Of a stretch of DNA of 27,048 bases, positions 14,111-22,564 are shown piece after piece. The notes below the pieces were generated by a model that saw only the letters and a program-made list of their open reading frames with translations, was not told where the DNA came from and ran no database searches. Position 1 is the stretch's first letter. The number at the start of each line of letters is the position of its first letter. The stretch is from PALSA-607 sp036510735 (lineage in GTDB: Bacteria; Actinomycetota; Actinomycetes; Acidothermales; Acidothermaceae): assembly GCA_036510735.1 (NCBI GenBank), contig DATCDK010000083.1, positions 1-27,048 of the forward strand, given 5' to 3'. A program made the translations under genes and the position numbers.

Positions 14111-14920
14111 TTAGGTCAGGTACTCCAACGCGGCGGTGCGGCAGGCCACCCAGGCGTGCATCCGCGGATCGATCGGCGCGAAATGGTCAACGCCCTTAAG
14201 CCTTTGCTCGTCGACCACGTCACCTGCAGCGATCGCCGCGGCGGCGTAACGATCGCTCTGGTCGATCGGCACTACCTTGTCCTTGATCCCATGGACCAGA
14301 GTCGACGGGACGCCGATGGGTACCAGCTCGTACGGGGACGCAACCGCGTATCGCTCTGGGACCTCCGACGGCGTGCCGCCCAAGAACCGGACGACGGCGC
14401 CGCCTCCCAGACCTGCGGCCGCGCCCTGCACGAGGTCAAGGACGCCCGCCTGGGCTACGACACCCCGGACGCGGACCACTGGTTGCCCACCCGGCGCGTC
14501 AGGCGCGAGCTTGTGTCGGCCAGCCAGCCACATCGCGAGCTGCCCGCCGGCCGAATGTCCGACGGTGACGACGCGGTCGAGGTCGAGCCGGCCATCCGCA
14601 GCCGGATCAGCGATGTCGGCGAGCGCGTCGGTGGCTCGCGCGACGTCGAGCAGTGTCGACGGCCAGCCGCCGCCGTTGCCCACCCGGCGGTACTCGATGT
14701 TCCACGCGGCCACACCGTGCTTCGCGAGATCGGCCGCCAGGCCGGTGCCGAGCGACCGGCCGTACCCCGATTTCCAGTACCCACCGTGAATCACCACGAC
14801 AACCGGCCACGGCGCTCCGTCAGTGTCGCTCTCGGTTGGCAGGTGAAGATCGGCGACCTGACTGGGATCGGTCCCGTACGCCAGGGTGAGCGGCGTCCCC
14901 CGCCGCGATCGAAGTCGCAC
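14111..14920 (-). CDS. Alpha/beta hydrolase (esterase/kynurenine-formamidase-like)
   Basis: This cytoplasmic alpha/beta-hydrolase has the oxyanion-hole motif VVVIHGGYWKSGYG and the nucleophile elbow VGHSAGG. The likely acid is the aspartate in HGIKDKVVPIDQSD, and the catalytic histidine is in KGVDHFAPIDP. The HGG motif and the spacing (about 269 residues) place it near the BD-FAE/hormone-sensitive-lipase and kynurenine formamidase group, which hydrolyse small esters or amides. The substrate is not predictable. GTG 14920 begins ten bases after the stop of the upstream PGPG membrane gene (14930), so the two are probably one transcript. No signal peptide is present. Confidence 0.88.
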   Translation of the reverse strand: MRLRSRRGTPLTLAYGTDPSQVADLHLPTESDTDGAPWPVVVVIHGGYWKSGYGRSLGTGLAADLAKHGVAAWNIEYRRVGNGGGWPSTLLDVARATDALADIADPAADGRLDLDRVVTVGHSAGGQLAMWLAGRHKLAPDAPGGQPVVRVRGVVAQAGVLDLVQGAAAGLGGGAVVRFLGGTPSEVPERYAVASPYELVPIGVPSTLVHGIKDKVVPIDQSDRYAAAAIAAGDVVDEQRLKGVDHFAPIDPRMHAWVACRTAALEYLT

Positions 14921-14929
14921 GACGGCGAC

Positions 14930-15190
14930 TCAGCCGCGCTGTCTGCGCGTGCGGAACCGCGCGAGCTGCACCCGCGCGGCGGCCACGGGGGGCGACGCCT
15001 TCAAACGATCGAGCAGCCGTTGCGCAGCCGGGTACTCGGTGGCCAACACCGCGAGGCCGACTGCCATCAGGAGCAGGCCCGGCCCGGGCAACACAAGCAG
15101 CACGATCCCCACGACGATCAGGACTACGCCGACCAGGGTGACCACAGGCCTGCGTAGCCACGTGGGCGTGTTGTTCAAACGAGCAATCAT
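14930..15190 (-). CDS. Small PGPG-motif transmembrane protein
   Basis: This 86-residue membrane protein has a short basic N-terminus (MIARLNNTPTWLRRP). Two closely spaced hydrophobic segments (VVTLVGVVLIVVGIVLLVL and LLLMAVGLAVLA) are joined by PGPG. A helical C-terminal tail, rich in Arg and Ala, follows. This is the layout of the PGPGW/TIGR02611 small actinobacterial transmembrane family, here with Leu after PGPG instead of Trp. ATG 15190 has GGAGGT about nine bases upstream on the minus strand; TTG 15196 is an alternative with no advantage. It is the first gene of a likely two-gene operon with the hydrolase and is divergent from the YihY gene. The function is unknown. Confidence 0.82.
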   Translation of the reverse strand: MIARLNNTPTWLRRPVVTLVGVVLIVVGIVLLVLPGPGLLLMAVGLAVLATEYPAAQRLLDRLKASPPVAAARVQLARFRTRRQRG

Positions 15191-15369
15191 GGGCAATTAC
15201 CTCCGGCAACCATCGGTCGCCGAAGGTCTGACCGCGATCCGTGGTGGACCGCCGCTGGCCGGGTACCTGTGGAGGCACCGTGTTGACGGCCGCAGACGCG
15301 AGGGCTACTCCCCTTCGGTGCCTCGATAATACGTCACGCGCCATCATGGACGCCGAGGAGCGAAATCGC

Positions 15370-16278
15370 GTGCAGGGTTACCGCAGCACTCACCAACGAT
15401 CGGGCGATCAACGGCCCGCTCCGAATTGGCGTGCCGTCGCGGCTCGAGTTCGGGTGCAGATTGTCGACCGGAACCTCGCGCTGCTCGCCGCCGGCACCGC
15501 ATTCTGGGCGGTGCTCTCGATCTTCCCGGCCATCATTGCGATGGTCACGATTTACGGCCTGGTGGCAAGCCCTGAGCAGGTAACGAAGGAGGTCACCAGG
15601 CTCGGCGGCTCGTTGTCACCGTCGACCCGCGAGGTCGTCACGAATTGGCTTGCTGGACTGACCAACACGAGTCATCAGCAGCTCGGCGTCGGCCTCGTCG
15701 TCGGACTGGTGGCCGTCTTGTGGGCGCTCTCGTCGGGCGTGCGGACACTGATCAAGGCGATCACCGCGGCGTACGAGCAGGAGGAGACGCGGGGGTACTT
15801 CAAGCTGCGCGGTCTCGCGCTGCTCACGAGTATCGGGGTCATCGTCGTTGCTGTCCTCGCGTTGGCCGCGATCGGCATTGCGCCCGCGATACGACACCTC
15901 GTACACAACACTCTGTGGCGGCTCGCGTTCGACGTCGGTGAGTGGGTCGTGCTCGCCGTGATCCTCACCGCAGCGGTTGCCGCGCTCTATTGGCTGGCGC
16001 CGCCGAAGACGTCCGTCAACTGGCGCTGGGCCTCGGCCGGCGCCGTGTTCTCAACGGTCTTGGTCGTGTTGGCGAGCGTCGGGTTCTCGCTCTACGTGCG
16101 CTTCTTCGCGCACTACAACAAGACGTATGGCACTCTCGGCGGCATTGTCATCTTGATGCTGTGGCTCTACTACTGCGTCTTCATCGTGTTGCTGGGTGCA
16201 TTGATCGACATCGAGGTCGAGCGCGAACTGACCGGCCACGTCAGCGCGGCCGCCGAAGTGCCGGCGCCCGCAGGCTAG
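15370..16278 (+). CDS. YihY/BrkB family inner-membrane protein
   Basis: This is a polytopic membrane protein of the YihY (BrkB-like) family. It has about six transmembrane segments: FWAVLSIFPAIIAMVTIYGL, LGVGLVVGLVAVLWALSSGV, TSIGVIVVAVLALAAIGIA, VLAVILTAAVAALYWLAP, a segment around VFSTVLVVLASVGFSLYV, and IVILMLWLYYCVFIVLLGAL. Family motifs include the polar loop with GVRTLIKAITAAYEQEETRG and YNKTYGTLGG near the end. GAGGAG at 15355-15360 is nine bases before GTG 15370, so I prefer that start over ATG 15346, which has no ribosome binding site; the frame is open from 15241. The function is unresolved, since earlier RNase BN and haemolysis-related names do not hold in general. It ends in CTAG shared with the convergent cyclophilin gene. 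Confidence 0.9.
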   Translation: MQGYRSTHQRSGDQRPAPNWRAVAARVRVQIVDRNLALLAAGTAFWAVLSIFPAIIAMVTIYGLVASPEQVTKEVTRLGGSLSPSTREVVTNWLAGLTNTSHQQLGVGLVVGLVAVLWALSSGVRTLIKAITAAYEQEETRGYFKLRGLALLTSIGVIVVAVLALAAIGIAPAIRHLVHNTLWRLAFDVGEWVVLAVILTAAVAALYWLAPPKTSVNWRWASAGAVFSTVLVVLASVGFSLYVRFFAHYNKTYGTLGGIVILMLWLYYCVFIVLLGALIDIEVERELTGHVSAAAEVPAPAG

Positions 16279-16961
16279 CTCGTCGCGACCGTAACGCTGC
16301 TGATCTCGACCGGCAGGTTCGGCTTGCCGTCGCCATCGCCGTTGCTGTTGTCAGATCCTGCCGTCGCGATCTTCTGGATGACGGCAAGCCCGCCGGTGAT
16401 CGTGCCGAACGGCGTGTAGCTAGGGGCGAGCGTGGTGTCCTTGTAGACAAGGAAGAACTGGCTGCCATTGGAACCCGGACCGGCATTGGCCATCGCCACC
16501 GTGCCTGCGGGATAGACAGCGCCGGTGAGGTTCTCGTCGGCGAACGCATAGCCCGGTCCGCCACCGCCTGACCCAGTCGGATCCCCGCATTGCAACACGA
16601 AGATGCCAGCTGTGGTCAGGCGATGACACGGCGTCGAGTCGAAGTACTTCATGTCCGCGAGAAACGCGAACGAGTTGACGGTGCATGGTGCCTTCACGGC
16701 GTCCAGCTTGATGACGATCGCACCCTGGTTCGTCGTCAACGTTGCGACATACGTACCTACTTGCGACGCGCGGGTCGGTGGGGTGCCAACGGATCGCGCC
16801 GGCGTCCCGCCCGTCGGGGAATACGCGCAGCTGATCGTGCCCCCAACCGTGCTCGGCGTGGTTGCAGCGCGATTCTGCGGAGTCGCACAGGCACCGAGGC
16901 CGATCATCGGCAGCGCGAGTGCAAGGGCAAACAGGAACCGCGAGCGGCTGGGGTGACGCAC
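16275..16961 (-). CDS. Lipoprotein peptidyl-prolyl isomerase (cyclophilin type)
   Basis: This is a surface-anchored cyclophilin. The N-terminus is a lipoprotein signal peptide with a hydrophobic core (FLFALALALPMIG) and lipobox LGAC, so Cys25 would be acylated, possibly by the Lnt encoded at 24570. The mature protein has a linker and then the cyclophilin domain: VATLTTNQGAIVIKLDAVKA, CHRLTTAGIFVLQCGDPTGSG, YPAGTVAMANAGPGSNGSQF and TPFGTITGG. It catalyses proline cis-trans isomerisation in exported proteins. GTG 16961 is chosen because AAAGGAG lies six bases upstream and puts the signal peptide at the very start; the frame is open to 17102, overlapping the permease gene. It lies downstream of the ABC transporter genes with a 28-base gap and is probably co-transcribed. 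Confidence 0.9.
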   Translation of the reverse strand: MRHPSRSRFLFALALALPMIGLGACATPQNRAATTPSTVGGTISCAYSPTGGTPARSVGTPPTRASQVGTYVATLTTNQGAIVIKLDAVKAPCTVNSFAFLADMKYFDSTPCHRLTTAGIFVLQCGDPTGSGGGGPGYAFADENLTGAVYPAGTVAMANAGPGSNGSQFFLVYKDTTLAPSYTPFGTITGGLAVIQKIATAGSDNSNGDGDGKPNLPVEISSVTVATS

Positions 16962-16989
16962 GAACAACTCCTTTGGGTAGCGCAGAGGC

Positions 16990-17784
16990 CTAGGCGTCGC
17001 GCTTCTCGAACAAGAACCACGACAGCCCAAGGACGATCGCGAGGAATGCGAGGAAGACCAACAGGCCGTCGACCGGGCTCGGCACGGCCTCAAACCCGGC
17101 ACCGGTATTGCCGTTACTTCCTACCGGCTGGTAACGAAATATCTGCATGCCGGACGAGAAGGGCAGCGCCTTCGCAAATCCCCGAATGGAGTGAAAGACA
17201 TGCAACCCAAGGAGCCCGCGGAGGATGTTCTCGACGAGTAGCGGCATCAAGATCACCGTCACGACCGCAGCCGGAATATTGCGGAACAGCCCGGACAGGG
17301 CGAATCCGACGAGTGCAAAGATCACGATGTACACGATCGATCCGATCCACACGCGGGCCATCGGCGTCGGAAACAGGCCAAGCCCCGTCAAGCGATGGCC
17401 AAGGATCGAGGCGGCGACCGCATACTTCAGCAAGAGGCCGACGAGCGCGACGACAAACACATAGACCGTGACGACGAGAACCTTCGCGGCGAGCACGTTC
17501 GACCGGCGCGGCAACGCAGTCAGCGTCGGCCGGATCGTGCCGTAGCGGTACTCATGGCCAATAGCGAAGATCCCGATCATCGACAGCAAGATCGAGACGA
17601 GGAACACGGCGCCACCCCCACCGCCGGTGACGATGTCGCCGTAGTCCTGAACGGTCAACGAGCCCTTCAGCCCGAGAGCGGGGAGTCCGAGCAGACCCGC
17701 GACCAGCAAGGACAGACCCGTGAGCCACCAGGTCGAACGCAACGTCCGTAGGCGCATCCACTCGTAGCGCAGCGCATTCGTCAT
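16990..17784 (-). CDS. ABC-2 type transporter permease
   Basis: This is a membrane subunit of an ABC-2 type exporter, with about six transmembrane segments. The first is STWWLTGLSLLVAGLLGLPA. The others are around AVFLVSILLSMIGIFAIGHE, VVTVYVFVVALVGLLLKYAV, IGSIVYIVIFALVGFALSGL, AAVVTVILMPLLVENILRGL and LLVFLAFLAIVLGLSWFLFE. The cytoplasmic EYRYGTIRPTLTALPRR after the second segment is characteristic of ABC-2 permeases that couple to the ATPase. ATG 17784 overlaps the ATPase stop by four bases (ATGA). With the upstream ATPase it forms a complete, probably dimeric, exporter. The substrate cannot be predicted; such systems often export lipids, peptides or drugs. Confidence 0.9.
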   Translation of the reverse strand: MTNALRYEWMRLRTLRSTWWLTGLSLLVAGLLGLPALGLKGSLTVQDYGDIVTGGGGGAVFLVSILLSMIGIFAIGHEYRYGTIRPTLTALPRRSNVLAAKVLVVTVYVFVVALVGLLLKYAVAASILGHRLTGLGLFPTPMARVWIGSIVYIVIFALVGFALSGLFRNIPAAVVTVILMPLLVENILRGLLGLHVFHSIRGFAKALPFSSGMQIFRYQPVGSNGNTGAGFEAVPSPVDGLLVFLAFLAIVLGLSWFLFEKRDA

Positions 17785-18692
17785 CCGAGCCCCCCGGTCG
17801 ACTCGAATTCCTGCGATCCCGCCGTAGCTTCGAGGAAGGCTTCCTCGAGCGTCGCCGTTCTGGTCGTGAGCTCGTGCAGCGGTACTCGCTCCGCAAAAGC
17901 GAGGTCACCGACCTGCTCCTGAGTTGGTCCGGTGAGCGACAGTCGGCCGTCACCCTCGGCAACGACCGTCGCCCCACGTGCAGTCAACAGTTCGGCCAAC
18001 CTCGCAGCTTCCGGGCTGCGCACGACGATGCTGGTGTGCGACGACCGCGCCACGAAATCGGCGATCGAGGTATCGGCAAGCAATCGACCGCGGCCGATCA
18101 CGATGAGATGGTCTGCCATCAACTCCATCTCGGCGAGCAGGTGGCTCGACGCGAGGACAGTGCGGCCCCGAGCGGCATACGCCTTGAGAAAGTCGCGCAA
18201 CCAGGTGATGCCCTGTGGGTCGAGGCCGTTCGCTGGTTCGTCGAGCATCAAGATGTCGGGCTCGCCCAGCAGCGCAGCCGCGAGACCGAGGCGTTGGCCC
18301 ATGCCCAACGAGAACGATTTCGGCTTCTTCCGTGCAACCGTCTCGAGCCCCACCAACCCGAGGACCTCGTCGACTCGGCTGACCGGAATCTGGTTTGCCG
18401 CGGCCAGCATGCGCAGGTGGTTACGCGCCGTGCGGGTCGGATGGAAGGCCTTCGCTTCGAGCAGGACCCCGACCCGACGCATCGGGCTCGCGATGTCGCG
18501 GTAGCGCTGCCCGTCGAACCGGGTGATGCCGTCCCCGTGGTCGAGACCAAGCATCAAGCGCATGGTCGTCGACTTCCCCGCGCCGTTCGGGCCGAGGAAG
18601 CCGGTGACGACACCCGGCGCAACGGTGAAGCTGAGATTGTCGACGGCCCGGCGGTCGCCGAACCGCTTGCCGAGCCCTGTCGCTTCGATCAC
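17781..18692 (-). CDS. ABC transporter ATP-binding protein
   Basis: This is the cytoplasmic ATPase of the ABC-2 exporter. Walker A is GPNGAGKST, the signature is SLGMGQRLGLA (a variant of LSGGQ), Walker B is DILMLDEPANGLDP, and the switch histidine is in SSHLLAEME. The C-terminal part after about residue 220 is the extended domain found in drug/peptide-type ABC ATPases. GTG 18692 is chosen over the long open frame to 19058, because GGGGAG at about 18698-18703 precedes it and the protein then starts VIEATGLGKRFGDRRAVDNL, as ABC ATPases do. It is translationally coupled to the permease gene. No regulator gene is adjacent; the divergent neighbour is a DUF1345 membrane protein. Confidence 0.93.
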   Translation of the reverse strand: MIEATGLGKRFGDRRAVDNLSFTVAPGVVTGFLGPNGAGKSTTMRLMLGLDHGDGITRFDGQRYRDIASPMRRVGVLLEAKAFHPTRTARNHLRMLAAANQIPVSRVDEVLGLVGLETVARKKPKSFSLGMGQRLGLAAALLGEPDILMLDEPANGLDPQGITWLRDFLKAYAARGRTVLASSHLLAEMELMADHLIVIGRGRLLADTSIADFVARSSHTSIVVRSPEAARLAELLTARGATVVAEGDGRLSLTGPTQEQVGDLAFAERVPLHELTTRTATLEEAFLEATAGSQEFESTGGLG

Positions 18693-18818
18693 ACCGACTC
18701 CCCTGTGCCTGCGCGGGCGGCGCCGGTCACGCGTGAGTCTAGGTGGTTGACCTTTCGCCGACCTTGCAGCCGCGCCATCGCTGCGCCTGCTGTCTGTGGC
18801 CGGTCGCAGCGGGTATGA

Positions 18819-19505
18819 ATGGTCGTTGTGGCACCTACCCGAGCGCCGAAGCCCGCGAGCGGACCCGAAAGGTTCACGTCGGCCGCGACGCACATCGCGG
18901 TCGCCGGCGCCGTAGGCGTCGTTGGCGCGGTCATCATGGGCTTCACCGGCGGGTGGGGCTTCGCCGCGCTGGTCGGCTGGGACGTCATGGCCGCGGTCTT
19001 CGTGGCGTGGATTTGGGTGACCATTTGGCCGCGCGACCCGCAATCGACCGCGAGCCATGCGGTCCGCGAAGATCCCGGTCGACCGGTCGTTGACCTGCTG
19101 CTCGTCGGCGCCAGCGTCGCCAGCCTGGTGGGGGTTGGGTTCGTCATCGCCGCGAGTGGCAACAGCAAGGGAATGGAGAAGGCGGCTTATGTTGCGTTCG
19201 CCGTCCTGACCGTTTTCCTTTCATGGGCTGTCGTGCACACCGCGTACACGTTGCGGTACGCCAGGCTGTACTACGGAGGGAAGGCGGGCGGACTCAACTT
19301 TCACCAGGTTCCTGATCGCGAGCCGCAGTACATCGACTTCGCGTACATATCCCTAACCGTCGGGATGACATTTCAGGTGTCGGATCCTGAGGTGACATCG
19401 ACGGTCATGCGGGCGACCATTTTGCGGCACGCGCTGTTGGCGTATCTCTTCGGCGTCGTCATCATCGGCGTCGTGATCAACGTGCTGGCCGGGTTAACGA
19501 AGTAA
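18819..19505 (+). CDS. DUF1345 family membrane protein
   Basis: This 228-residue polytopic membrane protein has about five to six hydrophobic segments. The DUF1345 signature is clear: the helix containing AVVHTAYTLRYARLYYGG, then QYIDFAYISLTVGMTFQVSD, and a final helix LFGVVIIGVVINVLAGL. The N-terminal 25 residues are basic and Pro-rich. ATG 18819 is the best start, but the ribosome binding site is poor; GTG 18828 is an alternative. The family is widespread and uncharacterised. The gene is divergent from the ABC transporter genes with a 126-base gap and convergent with the PLP-enzyme gene; a hairpin separates them. Confidence 0.88.
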   Translation: MVVVAPTRAPKPASGPERFTSAATHIAVAGAVGVVGAVIMGFTGGWGFAALVGWDVMAAVFVAWIWVTIWPRDPQSTASHAVREDPGRPVVDLLLVGASVASLVGVGFVIAASGNSKGMEKAAYVAFAVLTVFLSWAVVHTAYTLRYARLYYGGKAGGLNFHQVPDREPQYIDFAYISLTVGMTFQVSDPEVTSTVMRATILRHALLAYLFGVVIIGVVINVLAGLTK

Positions 19506-19522
19506 CGTGACGGCGCGAGAGA

Positions 19523-19544
19523 TCTAGAAGGCAGCGCCTCTAGA
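19523..19544. terminator. Hairpin between convergent genes (possible bidirectional terminator)
   Basis: TCTAGA (19523-19528) plus GGC (19530-19532) pair with GCC (19536-19538) plus TCTAGA (19539-19544), leaving one bulged A and the loop AGC. It lies between the DUF1345 stop and the PLP-enzyme stop, partly over the latter. No T-tract follows on either strand, so it would be a U-less actinobacterial type terminator, if it functions. Confidence 0.45.
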
Positions 19545-20817
19545 AGTACGAGCGCACACAATCGACGACGCGCCGCTCATCGTCGAGCAGCGGCATCATC
19601 TGCCACTTGTCGTGCGTCGTGCACGGGTGCGATATCCCAAGCCCGACGAGGTCGCCCACCTCGACCGTGTCTGATGGCGCGAGGTCGAGAAACGCATGTT
19701 GGTCGTTCACCTTGCTCACCGACGCCTCGAATGGCGCGACGTCGCCACCCCGCACGGATCGGCGCCACAAGACGACGGGTAAGCCTGCGTCGAAGGAAAC
19801 GTCGCGACGACCGGCACCGATCAAAGCGAGCCCAGGTTCGGGTGTCGAAAGCACTTGGCACCACACCTCTATCGCCGGTCGCAGGAGTGGCGCAAGCGAC
19901 GACGTCTCGGCGTAGAGCCCGTGATCGAACGTGATGTAGGAGCCGCTGCGCAGCACGCTGCGAACGGCCCGCGAACACTCCGGCGCTTCTCGCAGTACCG
20001 AGGTCACAACGTCGACCTGCTCGCTGCCCCCGCAGGTGAGGACGAAGTACGGCGAACGCGGATCGAGCAGTGCGTCCGTGTCGAGCTCGCGCAGCGTGTC
20101 CGCGAGCTCCTGCACGAAGGTTCGAATAACGGTGAGCGTGCTCTCGTCGCGGCCGTGCCCGAACGGCCCCTCCCAGCCGGCGACGCCAACGAGCATCAGC
20201 GATGTGTGTCGCTGCACAGTGTGCGCGACCGCCCGCACCTCGTCGCGGGTTCGGCAACCAGTACGCCCACCCATAGGACCAATCTCAACCAGGACGCCGA
20301 GGGGTTGCGCATCAGTTGGATCGCCAGCCGCTAACGCGTCGCCGAGAATGTCCACGCCGGCGACCGAGTCGACGTAGCAAAAGAACTCGAACTGCGGATC
20401 AGCAGCACGTTCAGCAGCCAGCCACCTGATGAAGTCGACGTCGACCAGTTCATTCGCCAGGAACACGCGGCGCACGCCGTTCGCCCTGTACACGCGCACC
20501 TGCCACGGCGTGGCCGCCGTCATTGCCCATGCACCGGCTGCGAGCTGGCGCGAGAACAGCGCGGGCATCATGGTGGTCTTGCCGTGCGGTGCGAGCAGCA
20601 CCCCGTTGTCTTCGCACCACGTGGCGAGAACGCCAACGTTGTGGTCGATCGCCGACGCACTCAGTGTGGCAATCGGCCAGCTGAATCCGGCATCGAACAA
20701 CGACGGTCGGTTCGCGACGAACTCCGACACCCGCAGCCCGGCGGGCACAGCCGGAAAGCCCTTCCACCGCCAGTCGAGCACGTCATCGTCAAGACCTGCG
20801 GGCACCGGCACGGTCAC
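19540..20817 (-). CDS. PLP fold-type III enzyme (D-serine dehydratase/D-threonine aldolase-like)
   Basis: This is an alanine-racemase-fold PLP enzyme. The Schiff-base lysine is Lys80 in LLAPHGKTTMMP. The C-terminal D-serine-dehydratase-like domain ends with GISHPCTTHDKW, whose His and Cys match the metal-binding pair seen in D-serine dehydratase and D-threonine aldolase relatives. Other landmarks are FFCYVDSVAGVDIL, LVEIGPMGGRTGCRT and RSGSYITFDHGLYAE. Likely reactions are deamination of D-serine or a related D-amino acid, or retro-aldol cleavage of beta-hydroxy D-amino acids; the substrate is uncertain. GTG 20817 has no clear ribosome binding site. The hemerythrin gene lies 49 bases upstream on the same strand, so co-transcription is possible. 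The length of 425 residues is normal. Confidence 0.88.
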   Translation of the reverse strand: MTVPVPAGLDDDVLDWRWKGFPAVPAGLRVSEFVANRPSLFDAGFSWPIATLSASAIDHNVGVLATWCEDNGVLLAPHGKTTMMPALFSRQLAAGAWAMTAATPWQVRVYRANGVRRVFLANELVDVDFIRWLAAERAADPQFEFFCYVDSVAGVDILGDALAAGDPTDAQPLGVLVEIGPMGGRTGCRTRDEVRAVAHTVQRHTSLMLVGVAGWEGPFGHGRDESTLTVIRTFVQELADTLRELDTDALLDPRSPYFVLTCGGSEQVDVVTSVLREAPECSRAVRSVLRSGSYITFDHGLYAETSSLAPLLRPAIEVWCQVLSTPEPGLALIGAGRRDVSFDAGLPVVLWRRSVRGGDVAPFEASVSKVNDQHAFLDLAPSDTVEVGDLVGLGISHPCTTHDKWQMMPLLDDERRVVDCVRSYF

Positions 20818-20866
20818 AGCCTAGGGCTCGATCGAGTAGGGCTTGTCGAGTTGCGACGCACCCCGG

Positions 20867-21532
20867 TCAGACGCCGGACCGCAGTGCCCTCATCTGCTCC
20901 CGATACGCCGGCTCGGCCTGCTCGACGAACATGGTCAGAACCGGGGGCGGCAGCACAACCGTGAACATTGCCCGCTCGTCGTCGTCCGCTTCTTCGAGAA
21001 TTGCCGCAAGGCTCGCCATCAGGTCTGGCGGTGACAAGCTGGCGGTCGCGTGCTGCCCTAACCGGGCCCACTCCTCGATTGTTAGGTGTTCCTCGACGAG
21101 CGGCAGGATCTGCTTCTCCTCCTCGCCCAGGTGCTCGTCGAGGACCGCCGCGATCTGCTCGAAGGTCGTCGCGAGTTCCTCGCCGCGTTCGGTCGACGGC
21201 TGCGCGGCCCAGCCGGGTAGCAACTCCTGTGCTCGCGGGATCAGCGCTGCGACCTGCAAGTGCTGATCTTCCATGCGCCGGATCAGGTCGGCCTCGACCT
21301 CGACCCGCTCGAGCAACACCGGCCACAAGAACTCGTCCTCGCCGCTGTGGTGGATGTGCACGAATCGAAGCAGACCGGCTGCGTGGTCGGCGACGACCTT
21401 GGCACGTTCGAGATCATCGGTGGCGACACCGCGAATCAGTGCGGGCAGCAGGCCGAACTCACGGCGGAACACGCGGTGAATCACGACCATCTGCTGGATC
21501 AGTGGTCGGTTAGGGGCAGTATCGGTTGCCAT
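20867..21532 (-). CDS. Hemerythrin HHE-domain protein
   Basis: This 221-residue helical protein has a hemerythrin-like domain. The presumed iron ligands are the histidine in VVIHRVFRREFG (about residue 19), HIHHSGEDEFLWP with His and Glu, the His of DQHLQVAALI, and DEHLGEEEKQILPLVEEHLT. The arrangement H...HxxxE...H...HxxxE matches di-iron HHE proteins, which bind oxygen or sense nitrosative and oxidative stress. The C-terminal quarter is more variable, with EEADDDERAMFTVVLPPPVL. ATG 21532 is preceded by GGAGGG about nine bases upstream on the minus strand. It is divergent from the D-2-hydroxyacid dehydrogenase gene. The exact function is not known. Confidence 0.9.
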   Translation of the reverse strand: MATDTAPNRPLIQQMVVIHRVFRREFGLLPALIRGVATDDLERAKVVADHAAGLLRFVHIHHSGEDEFLWPVLLERVEVEADLIRRMEDQHLQVAALIPRAQELLPGWAAQPSTERGEELATTFEQIAAVLDEHLGEEEKQILPLVEEHLTIEEWARLGQHATASLSPPDLMASLAAILEEADDDERAMFTVVLPPPVLTMFVEQAEPAYREQMRALRSGV

Positions 21533-21604
21533 CGGCGGCAGGCCCTCCTGTCAGGTCGACGCTGTTCGGTAAACGGCGGTCTGGCGTGATGCCAGGATGC
21601 GTGC

Positions 21605-22564
21605 ATGACGCATCGTGTTCTGGTTCTCGACGACTATCAAGATGTTTCCCGCCGGTTCGCTCCGTGGCAAGAGCTGTCTGAAGCAGCCGGCGGCCCGTAC
21701 GAGCTCGACGTGCGAACCGAGCACCTGACCGACGAGGCACTGGCCGCCGCGCTCGCGGACGCCGAGATCGTCGTCGCCATGCGCGAACGCACGCCGTTCT
21801 CACGCGAGGTACTCAGGCAGGCACCGGCCCTCAAGCTGCTCGTGACCACGGGGATGGCGAACGCGGCGATCGACCTCGATGCGTGTCGCGAATGCGGCGT
21901 CGAGGTGAGAGGAACCACGGGCCTGCGGACGTCGACGGCGGAGTTGACCTGGGGCTTGATCCTCGCGCTCGCGCGCCACATCTGTGTAGAAGACCGCGAC
22001 GTTCGCGACGGCGGTTGGCAACGCACCCTCGGTCTCGAGCTCGCAGGTGCGCGGCTCGGAGTCGTTGGGCTGGGCAAGCTCGGCAGCGAGGTTGCCAAGA
22101 TCGGGCTCGCCTTCGGCATGGACGTCGTCGCCTGGAGCCAGAACCTGCAGCCGGAGCATGCGGCCGAGCTCGGCGTTCGGGCGGTAGCCAAAGACGAGCT
22201 TTTTGCGAGCTCCGACGTCATCACGCTGCACCTGCGGCTGAGCGATCGAACGCGCGACATCGTCGGCGCCGACGAACTCGCGGCAATGCGGCGCACCGCG
22301 TACCTGGTCAACACCTCGCGCGGCCCGCTGATCAATGAGGACGCCCTCATCGAAGCCCTCCGAACGGGCTCCATCGCGGGAGCCGGACTCGATGTCTTCG
22401 ACGTTGAGCCGCTGCCTGCGCAGCACCCGCTGCGCACGCTCCCGAACACCGTGGTGACGCCACACGTGGGCTACGTAACCACGGAGACGTACGAGCGGTG
22501 GTGGCCGCAGGTGGTCGAGAACATCAAGAGCTGGGCGTACGGCGAAGCCGTCCGGGTGTTGTAG
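21605..22564 (+). CDS. D-2-hydroxyacid dehydrogenase (NAD-dependent)
   Basis: This is an NAD(P)-dependent D-isomer-specific 2-hydroxyacid dehydrogenase. The nucleotide-binding motif is GVVGLGKLGSEVAKIG (GxGxxG). The catalytic set is intact: Arg in LVNTSRGPLINEDA, Glu in LDVFDVEPLP and His in VVTPHVGY. The N-terminal substrate-binding half includes VVAMRERTPFSREVLRQAP and LKLLVTTGMANAAIDL. Relatives reduce or oxidise phosphoglycerate, glyoxylate or other 2-keto acids, and the substrate here is unknown. ATG 21605 follows CCAGGATG and a small hairpin (CTGGC at 21581-21585 with GCCAG at 21591-21595), so its ribosome binding site is weak. The length of 319 residues is normal. A near-duplicate of its last bases lies just after the stop codon. 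Confidence 0.93.
   Translation: MTHRVLVLDDYQDVSRRFAPWQELSEAAGGPYELDVRTEHLTDEALAAALADAEIVVAMRERTPFSREVLRQAPALKLLVTTGMANAAIDLDACRECGVEVRGTTGLRTSTAELTWGLILALARHICVEDRDVRDGGWQRTLGLELAGARLGVVGLGKLGSEVAKIGLAFGMDVVAWSQNLQPEHAAELGVRAVAKDELFASSDVITLHLRLSDRTRDIVGADELAAMRRTAYLVNTSRGPLINEDALIEALRTGSIAGAGLDVFDVEPLPAQHPLRTLPNTVVTPHVGYVTTETYERWWPQVVENIKSWAYGEAVRVL

Noticed and set aside
14111..15157. Plus-strand open frame of 370 codons
   Set aside because: It is the reverse shadow of the alpha/beta hydrolase and the PGPG membrane gene, both with clear family motifs and ribosome binding or coupling signals.
18693..19058. N-terminal extension of the ABC ATPase
   Set aside because: It overlaps the divergent DUF1345 gene and is low-complexity; ABC ATPases start where GTG 18692 lies.
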